44,366 bases of DNA from Lingula anatina (GCF_001039355.2 NW_019773811.1:1-44366); one strand, 5' to 3'. Shown: positions 1 to 10,705, counted from the first letter of the stretch. Program-made: numbers and translations. The notes: a model not told the origin generated them from the sequence alone.

Positions 1-207
1 AGTACAGACAGCTTTGGTCACATATTCATTGCTGACTATTGGAACCACAGGATAGTGGCACTGAGTCCACAGGGACAGCTTATCAGATACATTGCTACTA
101 GGAATGATGGGTTAGAGAGGCCTATAGCATTAGCCATCAACCCTGCCGGCCAGCTGGTGGTGGGAGAACATATGGGCACAGTTAAGACATTTCAGTACTT
201 ACAGTAA
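1..207 (+). CDS. NHL-repeat protein (TRIM2/3/71-like), C-terminal exon only
   Basis: The frame is open from base 1 to a TAA at 205-207 and encodes 68 residues. The sequence has the NHL beta-propeller pattern: GHIFIADYWNHRIVALSPQG is one repeat core (the I-x-D-x-x-N-H-R-I signature). It is followed by a closing blade with ALAINPAGQLVVGEH and the terminal VKTFQYLQ. This resembles the last blades of TRIM2/TRIM3/TRIM71-like or other NHL proteins, which use the propeller for RNA or protein binding. RING, B-box and coiled-coil domains, if present, lie upstream of the window, so the exact family cannot be set. The first base may be mid-exon. A polyadenylation signal lies at 745-750. The gene converges with the COASY exon at 2483-3110, which is unusual because COASY should need room for more exons on the opposite strand here. 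Confidence 0.85.
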   Translation, partial: STDSFGHIFIADYWNHRIVALSPQGQLIRYIATRNDGLERPIALAINPAGQLVVGEHMGTVKTFQYLQ

Positions 208-387
208 ATACTGATCACATTTTACAGTTGTGTAAAAATATCACAATACTGATGTATATAAAAACCTTATGTTACCATTGATAACAAGGATAGGTTGAAG
301 AAACCAGAAGATATGTAGTTTGCCTTATGTACAGCTGAGATAGCAGAATGCAAGAGAAACTATATTTATTTATAACAACAAACTGTT

Positions 388-390
<3 letters not shown>

Positions 391-453
<63 letters not shown>
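391..453. repeat. (AT)n microsatellite
   Basis: About 30 uninterrupted AT dinucleotides inside the presumed 3' UTR of the NHL-repeat gene. Confidence 0.95.
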
Positions 454-457
<4 letters not shown>

Positions 458-744
458 CACATGTATATTCTTTAATTATTTCTGGTATTTATTTTGTATT
501 TCTTTTTAATTTTGTAATTTTTTGTTGTTAAATTTTGCTCTTCTGCCATTCAAAGGTGTCTTCTTTCACCATGTGGGGGTCAAGGTCAGCCAGTCAAGTT
601 GGTCCACTTTTCCCTGCCTGTTAACCATGTTTGCAATTAGAAAGCATAAATGTACAGCCTTTTAGCCTCTTTTAATGTACAAAAAATATTTTATTTTTAA
701 TAGTCTCAAAGTAGATGCGACTTGTGCAGTGTAGTGTTTCAGAA

Positions 745-750
745 AATAAA
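745..750 (+). terminator. Polyadenylation signal AATAAA
   Basis: AATAAA in the context cagaaaataaaagaag, about 540 bases after the NHL gene stop and followed by a GT/T-rich stretch at 767-790, as expected of a downstream element. Confidence 0.55.
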
Positions 751-770
751 AGAAGAACACTGACTTTTGT

Positions 771-1734
771 GTTTTGTGTTTTTTTTTTTTAACCAGAGTA
801 AGCTGCACTAGTGGCAGCAATTTATTTTTAAAAAAATGCAAGGTTTCCAGAGAAAAGAGCAGATAAGAGAGTACCCTACTAGTACATTGGTAACATTGTT
901 TTACACCAAAATAACCATCTTATACTCATTTAGTTCATTTCATCATGACAATGCAAAATTAAATTTTCTATACATGTGGACCAGCAATTTGAAATAAAAA
1001 TAAAATGTTGGTGTTGGGCCTAATACAGAATTTATAATCCGTAATCAAGACACCAGGCACTGTGGAAACACCTTAGGCATTCTGATTGGACAATAAGAGA
1101 TCAGGTGACCAACACATTCTAAACCCTTATGCTGGCCTTTCAAGACATTCTTGAACTTAGAATGCACAGTTACTATATATGTATTAGAAGCACTTTTAAC
1201 TTGAAAGACATTAGATTTTGATGAATAATTTTGAAGTTATATCAATTCAGACAATTTATAATATTTCAATTACTGTAATGAGTTTGGTAAAATTTTCTTC
1301 TAAATGTTCCAACACTATATTTCAAGATGATCAGAGCAGATGAGAACTCCTATCACAGCCTAATATAATATTACTGTAACACATTTGAAGATGAAATATA
1401 TAATCATGGAAAGACATTTGTCTTTGGTATTATTCATCAAACTTGTGTTGGTAAATATATCATAATATTAGCCTTGTTTTACATTTTATTTAGCAATGGA
1501 CAAAATGTCCTTCCCAGATGCATCCTTCCCAGAAACTTAAATTTTATTTAAGCAAAACTTCTTAATGAATTTTTTTTCAAAAACACTTTATAAGAATCTA
1601 GAAAGTGAAACTATCAAATATTCATATTTTGACTTGATTTTTTAAATACCTCCAAAGACAGAGCGGAGTTTTGGTATTGAAGTTAAAAGATAAAATTCCG
1701 TGTCCATTTTATGTCCTTCCCAGATGCTCCCTAA
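771..1734. other. Intergenic, no feature recognised
   Basis: AT-rich sequence with no long frame on either strand. I looked on the minus strand for the remaining COASY exons (end of the PPAT domain and the dephospho-CoA kinase P-loop) and saw none. A 17-base match, atgtccttcccagatgc, occurs at about 1505 and again at about 1710 just before the MITE. Confidence 0.5.
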
Positions 1735-2245
1735 AGGGGCCCGCACACGGTGAGCATTTGGTGCGCGCCACTTGCGCTGCGCCGTTTTCTCATCGTGTGC
1801 GGGGCTATTTTGGTGAGATTTTTGCCTCTCACGCCCCTGAGCAAAATATCTCACGTGTTTGATATTTTTGGTCTCTTGAGGCAAATGTCTATGTGTGTGC
1901 AGGGTGCAAGCACCGATTGCTCACGCCATGCCAACAATGCGCATGTGCCGGTAGCCGGAAACGAAGAAAAATGGCAGCCTCCAGCGAAGTAAACAAAAAC
2001 GTACACAGTTATAGTTAGTCTGATTGATTAACGTGGTCACCATTTGCCATTACTTTCAGAAAAAAAAATAAATATGTAATGTTTCCTTAATCACATGATT
2101 CCACAGTTCGCGGTGCGTCCGATAGGGGCAGGCCGGGAGGCAATATCTGCTAAGCAAGGAGCGCATCGTTTGCGGGGAGCTGAGGAGCACAAGCATCTGG
2201 CGCAGCGCAAGTGGCGCGCCGAATGCTCACCGTGTGCGGGCCCCT
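1735..2245. mobile_element. PIF/Harbinger-like MITE with about 48-bp terminal inverted repeats
   Basis: The left end (AGGGGCCCGCACACGGTGAG...) and the reverse complement of the right end match for about 48 bases, apart from a small indel and a few changes after the first 25. The element is flanked by TAA on both sides (1732-1734 and 2246-2248), the TWA target duplication typical of PIF/Harbinger elements. The 511-bp interior has no transposase frame, so it is non-autonomous. The GC-rich arms stand out against the AT-rich surroundings. Superfamily assignment rests on the target duplication and the GGGCCC-rich ends. Confidence 0.85.
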
Positions 2246-2396
2246 TAACTATTACTATTTTCCTTACTATCTTTTTAATCCTAATTTTTTGGCCTAAATC
2301 TACCTCACGTATAATGGAATATACACTTACAAAATGGGCCTTCCAACTTTGTTACTTTTTAAAATTTTTTTTTTTTTTTGAAATGTTTAATGTCCT

Positions 2397-2422
2397 TCAA
2401 AAAAAAAAAAAAAAAAAAAAAA
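2397..2422. repeat. Poly(A) tract
   Basis: A homopolymer of about 22 A on the plus strand in the first COASY intron. Together with the T-tract at 2365-2380 it makes this a likely sequencing or assembly weak point. Confidence 0.9.
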
Positions 2423-2482
2423 CAACAACAATATGGCCCAAATATTGCTTGGGATTTTTTAAAATGACCGGGGATAACTTAC

Positions 2483-3110
2483 TGGCATTCATGTCTCCAT
2501 CCGTCACTCCAACAGTGAGGAATCTATCACAAATCAGGCAGGCTTCCGAGAGGAGGATTTTGTGTCCACCATGGAATCTGTCAAATGTACCTCCAAGTGC
2601 AATATAGTCGTAGGTCCCAAGTGGTACGTCTTCAGTGCTGAGAGTATCACCACTCTCTGTATGACATCCACCCAATGAGGTATTTGCCTCCAGGACTTGA
2701 ACATTGGGGATGATGGCTAGTGGGTATTTTTCAAGCACTTGTTCAGCAAATCCTGCATGGAGCTTATGATCTGTGAGAATGATGTCATATGCTCGTCTTA
2801 ATGTTTGTTGAGAATGGGGTGCCTGTTTGGCAGTAAAGGAACTCAGTAAAACCCGCACGTCAAGCTGACCGCACGTGGAGGCAGCATTGGCATACACACC
2901 AGTTGTAACATTACGAATCAAAACTGTAGGTCTGCACTGAAAAGATCCAAATTTTTGATTGGCTAGACTTGGCCCGCCCTTCCATCCAGGCTCTATGTGT
3001 ATATACAGTGTCTCGCTGACGTATTTCATTGATGCAGACAGTAGTGCACTGATGCATTGTGGGATCTTTGAGAGAGGCGAAGTCAGTATCAAGAGGCCAC
3101 ACTTGAACAT
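2483..3110 (-). CDS. COASY: Bifunctional coenzyme A synthase, first coding exon (partial)
   Basis: COASY makes CoA from 4'-phosphopantetheine using a phosphopantetheine adenylyltransferase (PPAT) domain and then a dephospho-CoA kinase domain. This exon encodes 209 residues plus one base. It opens with MFKCGLLILTSPLS, closely matching the animal COASY N-terminus. It then has the Y-I-H-I-E-P-G and LDVRVLLS segments and, at residues 173-183, the nucleotidyltransferase signature GGTFDRFHGGH, followed by LTVGVTDGDMN. The start at 3110 is supported by an in-frame TAA upstream within the same exon. A 3' splice site lies at 3159-3160, giving 48 bases of 5' UTR, and an out-of-frame ATG sits five bases upstream (3115-3113). 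The exon ends at 2483 before a strong donor (A|gtaagt). The rest of PPAT and all of the kinase domain are not found downstream in this window. Confidence 0.9.
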
Positions 3111-3278
3111 GGCATCTGTCTTTGACGTGATCTGTGAAATTTATGATTTTGTCTCCACCTGAAAATATTGAAAAAAAAAAAAATTAAAAATTAGCTTCAG
3201 CAAACAAAAAATTAAAACTTCAAACTAATCAAAGTCATCAATTTCACCGCACTGTCTAGTATAAGAGGAAAATAAAGG

Positions 3279-3319
3279 CAGAACCCCCCCCCCCCAAAAA
3301 AAAAAAAAAAAAAAAAAAA
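3279..3319. repeat. Homopolymer tracts C(n)/A(n)
   Basis: A C10-type run followed by a poly(A) run of about 24 bases, in the intron upstream of the COASY exon. No coding content. Confidence 0.9.
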
Positions 3320-3481
3320 CATCAGGGGAAAGTTCACTTTTTCTTTTCAAACTGCCATAAAATGAATCCAAAGTGGAAGATTTATGCAAGTACTGATATG
3401 GATTCTAATAGTAGTAGAAGTTCACTACCGTCTGAAATCAGGGACTCCTAACATGGTGTACACATTTTCACTGTGAGCCCT

Positions 3482-3770
3482 ACGGCGGATTCAGAATTAT
3501 TTGAAGGGTGGTCCGGAACAACACACCTGCTAAGCTAACCATCGCCAACTTAATGGCTGGGGGTTCAGGGCCTGCTCAAGGGCTCCGGAATTTTTTTGTT
3601 GTTTTGGAGGGCAAATGGTGGCCTTTGGTACGGTTCAGAACTACCAATCAACTAGTCAAAATTTTAATTTCAAGAGGGGAATTTCGGTGCTCAATATGTA
3701 TTTTTCAGAAACCAAAAAAAAGGGGGGGGGGGGGGAGAACCCACCAGATCCCCCCTCTAAATCCGCCACT
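3482..3770. mobile_element. Small inverted-repeat transposon, hAT-like candidate
   Basis: The ends share GGCGGATT in inverted orientation (cggcggattcag at the left, aaatccgccact at the right). The flanks tgagccct (3474-3481) and agagcccc (3771-3778) agree at 6 of 8 positions, compatible with a decayed 8-bp hAT target duplication. The interior has G-rich homopolymers and no transposase. Boundaries are uncertain by a few bases. Confidence 0.5.
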
Positions 3771-3948
3771 AGAGCCCCTGTGATAAGTCATCCACTTCAA
3801 TTATACACTGTAAAATGAAACCCCCCACCCCGGCCCTACACTGGTGGTCCAGCAGTAGAGGGGGTTAACTGCAGGGTTCCAGATGTAATCATCTGGCAGG
3901 GAATCTAGAGTAGGAGACCAGAATTCCCAGAGATATCATACAAACAAT

Positions 3949-4172
3949 CTATCTCCACAGGGATTACCACTAAATTGCTATCAACTGAAGCAGCTTTAAT
4001 GGCTGTCACGCCTACAGAAGCTGTTTGGGGGCAATTAATTAATTAATTACAGGAGGCCGAGTGTGCATGAAAGTTAATTATCCCCTAACTGTTTTTCGAA
4101 GGACGTGACAGACATTTAAGCCGCTAAAGTTGATAGCAATTTAGCGTGAATCCCCACGGAGTTAGAGCGATC
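3949..4172. mobile_element. Foldback element, copy 1 of family F
   Basis: The left arm (3949-4020; ctatctccacagggattacc, then actaaattgctatcaact) is the inverted partner of the right arm (about 4102-4172; gtgacagacatttaagccgc, then ttgatagcaatttagcg). The arms are about 70 bp at roughly 80% identity around a loop of about 80 bp. The same arms occur at 42344-42561 and 43113-43290. There is no coding capacity. Confidence 0.75.
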
Positions 4173-4341
4173 CTGTTGGATGGATCTAGGCATGGGAATC
4201 CAGTCTAAGTCTAAAGCTTGACTTACATAACATAGCACAGACAAGGATGTACACTACTCTGCCCCTACATGTACAGTAGGTGTGAATTAACCCTCCCCCT
4301 TCTGTCAATAATAAAGGGTTTGTGTGGCGAAGATCACATAC

Positions 4342-4514
4342 CAGGCCCGTAGCCAGGGGGGGTTCGGGGGGTTCGAAAGAACCGCCCCTTTTGCTGGGAA
4401 AAAGTCCACTCTGGGTAAAATTTGATCTAGGTAGATGAAGTTTTTATGGGAAAAGGTCCACTTTTTCAGAAAAAGACCCCCCCCCCCCTTTTGAAATTGC
4501 TGCCTACGGGCCTG
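4342..4514. mobile_element. Short element with CAGGCCCGTAG termini, hAT-like MITE candidate
   Basis: The left end CAGGCCCGTAGCCAG and the reverse complement of the right end, CAGGCCCGTAGGCAG, agree at 14 of 15 bases. The 173-bp interior is non-coding with G and C homopolymers. I could not define a clean target duplication, so the superfamily is tentative. Confidence 0.65.
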
Positions 4515-4729
4515 CGTACTCATTGATTGGCGAAAGTTTCACAGGGTGCCTTTCAACGTCTTTGTAACAGTCTACTGGCGCCCCCTGTAGACTGAGAATT
4601 CAACTAGTGCAACAATCAAGTCTGATATTATTAGGGTCATGCTCTAGTTTCGCTCAAGCTCACCTAGGCTTGAACGTCAGCTTACAAACACTTTGTGCAA
4701 CTTTAATTCTCACATACGGTGCTTGTTTT

Positions 4730-4890
4730 CATATCCGCATGCGCAATTAAGTTTATTTGACCTGGTTAAATATAAATGGGACAGTACAACGTACGTTACC
4801 CTTTTACTCACGTGTGGAATGGTGTTTGTCTTAGAAAAATTGTCGATAGGTGGCAGCACAACATCGTCTTAAAAAACATGGCGGCCTCCA
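4730..4890. promoter_or_regulatory. Promoter-like region with NRF1-like and YY1-like motifs
   Basis: CCGCATGCGCAA at 4735-4746 fits the palindromic NRF1 core, and AACATGGCGGCC at about 4876-4887 fits the YY1 consensus, with a second ATGGCGG at about 4895. Both motifs are typical of TATA-less housekeeping promoters in animals. The site lies 1.6 kb upstream of the COASY coding exon (minus strand) and 7.7 kb upstream of the ANKRD28-like start (plus strand). It could therefore be the COASY promoter, a bidirectional promoter, or the origin of a non-coding first exon. Assignment is inference. Confidence 0.4.
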
Positions 4891-5434
4891 TAATTATGGC
4901 GGTCAACTAAGTGCAAGAGGAAAATCTTCCCAGATTTAATTAATTCATCTTTAATTCCCACTGGAACATTGGCGTCTGGGTCAAGGAATAGAAGATCATG
5001 GTGATTCAGCAGCTTTCGAACGAGGTTTGTGTTAAGAAATGTGCAAAACTGCAATGCAATATTGCTGTTAAAGTGTTTACGTTTAAACTTTCAGTGTTTC
5101 AGTGTTGCGCCGAATTTTACTTGGACCAGGTATTCATAGTCCGTGAAGATTTTGGTAGTATTTATGCGAACCCTCGCAACGTTTTATTTTTGAGTTTTAT
5201 TTTACAAGTAAACCCATCAGTAAACTAAATCACCTATCAGTCACTCGTACCAGGCGACCAAATAAGTTCTGGCAAGTTGTAGGCAATGTGTACAGTGGAG
5301 AATGTCGCTGGAATAGAAATGGTGCACTTTCAGAAACGTTTGTGGATTCCCAGAACTCTTGGTTAATTATGTCAAGTGATTATAGAAAATAAGATTTTTT
5401 TTTCTGCAGAGCACAATATATTTCTCTACCTTCT

Positions 5435-5460
5435 GCCCCCCCCCCCCCCCCCCCCCCCCC
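5435..5460. repeat. Poly(C) tract
   Basis: A run of about 24 cytosines. Long C runs recur in this window (3279, 4479, 42467) and are likely polymorphic in length. Confidence 0.95.
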
Positions 5461-6839
5461 AGGAGAATTATTTAGCACAGGGGAGGGCATAAATCCTATG
5501 ACATTACTGGTAAGCTGTTCATTTCATCACAGCATTTACTACAGTGTAGTCCTGTGCATGTAAGTCGATGCCAGTATGTTATATTAAAGTGCCCCGGTAT
5601 GGCAACCCTAGATTAACTTCTTACCATACAGCTAAACTAATAACCCTCATATGAATACAGATGACTGCACCAGAATTGATCATTATTTACAAGCAAAGAA
5701 AATATTAACAAACAATTTGGGTCTATACAAAACTTAGATTTTTTTCAATTGTGATTTGTATATTTGTTTGGCTGTGATATAAAGATATCAATAATTAAGA
5801 TGGCCCACTGTGAGCAGTGGTAAAGATGTACATTGTACCCAGATGTTATCTCTGGGGTCATCACCACACCAGCTCAGGTATGTCATTGCTCCTAGGTGAT
5901 ACGTGTACAATATGATAAGGCAATTCAGGTAATGGGGTCTTTAGAATATCATTCTATATATGAAGAACAGATGGGTTAGACAAAGCTAAAATGTTCTCTT
6001 ATGACAATTAAACAATTAAGAGCACAATTAAGTTTGGCAGTTTAATTTTTATGCAACAGTCTATGATTATTCTGACCTATCCAATCTTAGTATTATTTAC
6101 TTAACATGTTAAAAACCCTGCCACATGATATCATGTGATACACAAAGCCTTGAACAATTTAGGTCAAATGTCATGTGCAAGCCAGGGTCATTCAGCCAAG
6201 GAGGACTTAGTTTAATGATTAGCTATATGAATAAATAAAGTGCTAAGTGATCTTATCAGTGCCTGTATTGTTGGTCTCCTCTCTACTGGAGTTCAACATG
6301 TCTATATATCAGACATGTATATCATGTCACTCTGGGGTGTCATGTGCAAGTTGTTGTCAGCTACTGTCTAAGCTCATTGCGTTAGATAAGACACAGACAC
6401 CAAACACAACACATTTTCTGGATGAGACTTTTCCTGCTGCTTTCTAGTTGAGTTTATTATGATAATAGCGGTAATAAAAAGAATAAAAAAATAAAAGTAT
6501 TTTTCTGGGTGTAGAATCAAATATTGCTTGTGCTAAGGATGATATATGATTTTTGACTCACTACTAATATCAGTACAATAAAGAAGTTATTGACAAAATT
6601 GTAAATATATTTGGCCTTAATTATCATGTTAGTCCATAGAAAAATTTCCCCTGGTGTTTTGCTAATTGTTATCTGTCAGGGTAAATACGGTGACAGTGAC
6701 ATTGAAAGGTGCCATAAGCAGTTCTAATTTTAATCATCATGTTGTGAACTTGTTTGCTGTCATAGCAACTGCATCAAATGGATGAGGCTATGCCATAAGA
6801 AATATGCCAACATAATATGGAAAGTTTTCTAATAGTTGT

Positions 6840-6887
<48 letters not shown>

Positions 6888-6888
6888 G
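6840..6888. repeat. (CT)n-(CA)n compound microsatellite
   Basis: CT dinucleotides followed by CA dinucleotides with one interruption. Confidence 0.95.
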
Positions 6889-8582
6889 AGTTAAGGACAA
6901 TACACAGTAAAACTCACCAATCCTCTTTCAAATTCAGCCAAATGAATAAAATGTACTGTGTGAGGTGAACAATTCCTTGGCATATATACAAGAACACTTC
7001 TCATCTGTAGGAGAGCTCTGGCTTACATAGAATGTGGTTGTTCATTATAACCTGATCCATGTTGCCATAGCAACTGGCACCAGATAACTAGTACAGACAT
7101 ATCTTTCAGCATGTCATATTTTGGAGCATGGGTTTACAAGCGAGGTGGTTTTTTTCCCCTAAAGCGATACAAAATTAAGTTGATTGAGCACATTAGAAAT
7201 TTTGAAAAAATAACATGTTAAAGAAGGCTGTATTTTGACCTTATTTTTAGATAATTGCTTTACACCCAGAGCAATAAAATAAAGTTTGGCACACGAAAGA
7301 TTGTTTTGTTTTAGGAGTGATGCTCTTTACTACTTTGGCCTGTTAAAAGGTTTTCTTATGGTTCATTTTCTTTGAAAAAAAAAAAAAAACATATTTTTGA
7401 CATTTCCACTCCAAATTGTTGACATTTGTTACTGCTGAAGACCTTTACTACAGTGTTAATAAGGTTATTTTTGTGGTAGATTTTACAGCTGGGAGTTTTA
7501 ATACAAAAAAACTTCAAGAAAAGTGCTTTCAGTGTGTCTGTCATATTCAGCTATCTCTTAAAGCACTTGAAAAAAAAATATATATATATATCCGTTCAGT
7601 GACTTTTAAGGGATCCCAACGGTGACAGTTTGAACAAAAACTGACCGTTAACATTTAAAGTCTAGTACTAGTAAGCTACAAGTACATTTCTTGTTTCATA
7701 GTTATTTTACGGCAGCTGAATTATGCAGACTTACCAAGAAATAAGCTTCTTCACTCATCTTTGATAGATTGGTCACCATAATTCCCATCTTCTTTACAAA
7801 AAAAAAAAAAAAAGCTCTCAATCTTCCACTCTCCTACAGTAGTCAGGGAATGGACAGTGTCCACTAATGTCCACCCTAGCTTTCGCCCCAGTGGACAGGA
7901 GGAATCTTGTCTTTGTTTTGTTCTTCTTTCAGCTTAGGTAACTCAAATGTCCCCCTCACCATTACTTGGTGTTTATTATCTCACCTGAGATATAATCAGT
8001 TTTCTATAACATCTGTGGTTAAGGATACCTACCCATATTGACAGTATTTTATTCCAGTGATGTTCAACCAATCTGCTGGTTTTCTCTTTTTACTTCATTC
8101 TCATTTATTTGCTTGATATTTGTCTGTGAATTGAAGTGGTTACGATTCCTGAATTGTGTATTCACGGTGCTTGGTCTAACAGTATCTCCACTCCTGTATC
8201 ACAAGCCGACACCTCTTGCCACCATAATTTATAAATCCCAAACAAAGAATCTCTTACAGATGTTATGATATATTGGCATCTATGAAGTACACTATCCAGG
8301 CTGCAAAATATCTGGTTCAGTCATGGCGATGTTTTCAATCTCACTTTCCTATTCGGCGACTCTGTTGAGAAAAAGTTCAGCAAACAAACAACCGCCAGTG
8401 ACACTACTGTGTGTGTGAACATCCCCTGTGCCGCCTTTTGTTGGTCTCCTCTCTTCTAGAGTTCAACATGCTTTGATTGAAATAGAGCAGAACTCCCTGA
8501 ATGAGGTATGTTGGTGTCTGTGCCTCCTACAGGGGGATACAAAAGTTATGTTGCATTCCTAACAGCGGACATTAGTTTGCAG

Positions 8583-8810
8583 TTCAAATTATTGTTTTTC
8601 TTTTTATCAAGAGCTTGTAAAATATGTGGGTATTACCTCCAATATTTCTGTGACTGTCAGTCACCATCATCAGGGAGTAAATGACTAGGGTCATTTCACC
8701 TGGAATGAAAATCCAGGTCAATTGCCCCTAATCACTGGCCTTGTGTTGTATTGGAGGTAATACCCACATATTTTACAAGCTCTTGATAAAAAGAAAAACA
8801 ATAATTTGAA
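8583..8810. repeat. Perfect 62-bp inverted repeat around a 104-bp loop
   Basis: The arm at 8583-8644 (starting ttcaaattattgtttttc, ending acctccaata) is exactly the reverse complement of 8749-8810 over all 62 bases. The loop (8645-8748) contains a smaller palindrome, gtgactgtcagtcac. The 13-base string cattagtttgcag occurs just before the left arm (8570-8582) and again at about 8845-8857, as if a longer segment had been inserted with a target duplication. No transposase or known terminal motif is visible. Confidence 0.9.
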
Positions 8811-9432
8811 TTTATACATACAGAGCTAATGAAACTGTTCTCTCATTAGTTTGCAGGTTAAATACAGCTGACCAACTTGAATGCCTGTTGTGTAATCCAA
8901 GCAAGGAATCGGTTCAGGTTTTAATAGGGGATTGAATGGTTACCCTTTAAGTGGATCGCCATATTTGATCCACTGACTAGTTAGCCCATTGTTGTAAATG
9001 CAGCCTTAAAGAATCACTAGGTTAGCTCTATCAATTTTCTTTTTCAACAAATGGTTGAACTTTGACCAAAACAAGTCAAACCAACCCTATTTTGTCTAGT
9101 CTATCTACTAGAAAGTCAATTTTAGTATTTGACAAAACAGGCAAGTTTTAGGGCTACCCCAGCATTCCCTAATGTGGTAAAGGGGGCTTTCTTTTCCTGA
9201 TTTCCACCTTGTGTATGAACTTTGATATCACCCTGTAGAAGGGGTCTGCCAGTTGTCAAAATATCCCCCTGATTAAAGCCACATGGACGACTGAGTCAGC
9301 ACTGAGAACAGGCATGTGGGAAATACGGGTTAACACTCTGATATATAAAGCTATCAAGAAGTTTTCCGAGATAATAGTTATTCAGGAGCCAAAGAATAGA
9401 TTGCAATATTCTTTATTTGCTGACTTATGTAG

Positions 9433-9433
<1 letters not shown>

Positions 9434-9482
<49 letters not shown>
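9434..9482. repeat. (AAT)n microsatellite
   Basis: About 16 trinucleotide units followed by a few ATC units. Related (ATT)n tracts occur in ankyrin-gene introns at about 19193-19240 and 23763-23803, and also at 31504-31543. Confidence 0.95.
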
Positions 9483-9483
<1 letters not shown>

Positions 9484-10527
9484 CATCATCATTTATTGAG
9501 CACTGAAATGTTTTTAGATATAAAGTCTCTCTCTTTCTCTTTCTCTCCCTCTTTCTCTCTCTCTCTCTCTTAATATAGTGATAGTAAATAAATGAAAAAA
9601 AAAAATTTAAAAATGTTATATAATGTACATGTATTATAAGAAACAAGTAAAATTGATTATTTGGGTGCATGTGCCAGAAGATTACTCCACATATCAAAGT
9701 GCTTGGAGACAGCTAGGGGTGGCGGGACACGGCTGATGATATATTACATGTAAGATAAGACTTGGACTGAGATAAATAGTTTTAGATCTACAGCTTTGAT
9801 AAATGACACAGAAAACCTAGCCATGTCCAGTAAACAAACTGGGTCCAACCAACTGAGTCACCAACAGAGTTTTTTTTTTTTTTTTTTTTCTAACTCCCTT
9901 CTTTAGCAAATTTTTAAAACTCCCTTCCTTATTCTTTCTTTTTGCATGGCTTGGTTCAAGTTACTCTATTCAAACAATCAAAACAACCAAACTGAATGCA
10001 GCATTCCCAACTGATTCATTCAAAAATCCAGCCAGATAAGGTGCAGGGTGTTTGTATAACAAACATTTATCTTTGTGGCCTGCCTTGCTATGAAATAAGA
10101 GACGTTTAACCTCATTCTTGCTAGCTGGGAGTACACGCTGTGTTAAACAGGGATTTCTCTCCTCACCGAGACACGGAAGACAGCTAAAGTGACATCAGTG
10201 CAACTGAATATTGATATTGTTAAGGGTGTTTTGTACACTTTATTCTGCTGGAGTGAGTAGAGAAGAGAAAAATTAAATGTTTGATTACTGAATGTAATTC
10301 AGCTAAGTAGTAGATATATCTATTCTGTCTTGCAGAAGAGGTTAGTTGTTAAAAGATATAGAGATATTTACTGCATATTATATTGACTGCAGATATTATT
10401 GTTAAGTGGGAGGAAGAGGAGTAATACACAATAGTAGGGGTAGGCTATAGGATTAATACCAACTTCAGATCTATATGTATTCTATAAACAGTTACTTTCC
10501 TAAATAGTCTAGAGCCAGCAAAAGCAA

Positions 10528-10705
10528 GGGTAAAATCACCCTGTGGTTCATAGGTTAAGGATGCATCTTTAAGCCGTGTGCCAGTATGTACTGTACATAG
10601 CAAAATGGATAAAATCACCCTGTCTTTCATAGGTTAACAAGTAACTTTCTTAGCCATGCGTTGTTATATAGCAACATGGATAAAATCACCCTGCGTTTCA
10701 GAGAT
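10528..10705. repeat. Decayed tandem repeat, about 75-bp period
   Basis: The phrase gg(a)taaaatcaccctg followed by ttcataggttaa recurs at about 10528, 10606 and 10678. Intervening sequence matches loosely (aagcc...tagcaa-atgga). Two and a part units are visible, with no coding content. Confidence 0.6.

Larger units (their letters stand above)
208..770 (+). other. 3' UTR of the NHL-repeat gene
   Basis: AT-rich sequence following the stop codon with no coding potential. It contains an (AT)n run at about 391-453. The first canonical AATAAA is at 745-750, and the transcript probably ends shortly after it. Extent is inferred from this signal. Confidence 0.5.
5055..8582. other. Long intergenic stretch with repeats, no gene recognised
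   Basis: Open frames here are short, with no family I recognise. It holds a poly(C) run (5435-5460), CT/CA microsatellites (6840-6888), a poly(A) run (7798-7813), an AT run (7578-7591) and a duplicated 31-base segment (6270-6300 and 8440-8470). It may include untranslated 5' exons of the flanking genes that cannot be recognised from sequence alone. Confidence 0.5.

Noticed and set aside
2095-2607. 170-codon plus-strand frame
   Set aside because: It spans the right end of the MITE and homopolymer runs and overlaps the COASY exon antisense; it is a chance frame.
4869-5054. 61-codon minus-strand frame upstream of COASY
   Set aside because: No similarity to COASY and no splice context linking it to the exon at 3158; it could at most overlap an untranslated exon.
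9434-9697. Minus-strand frame with Tyr and Arg/Glu runs
   Set aside because: Produced by the AAT and CT microsatellites.
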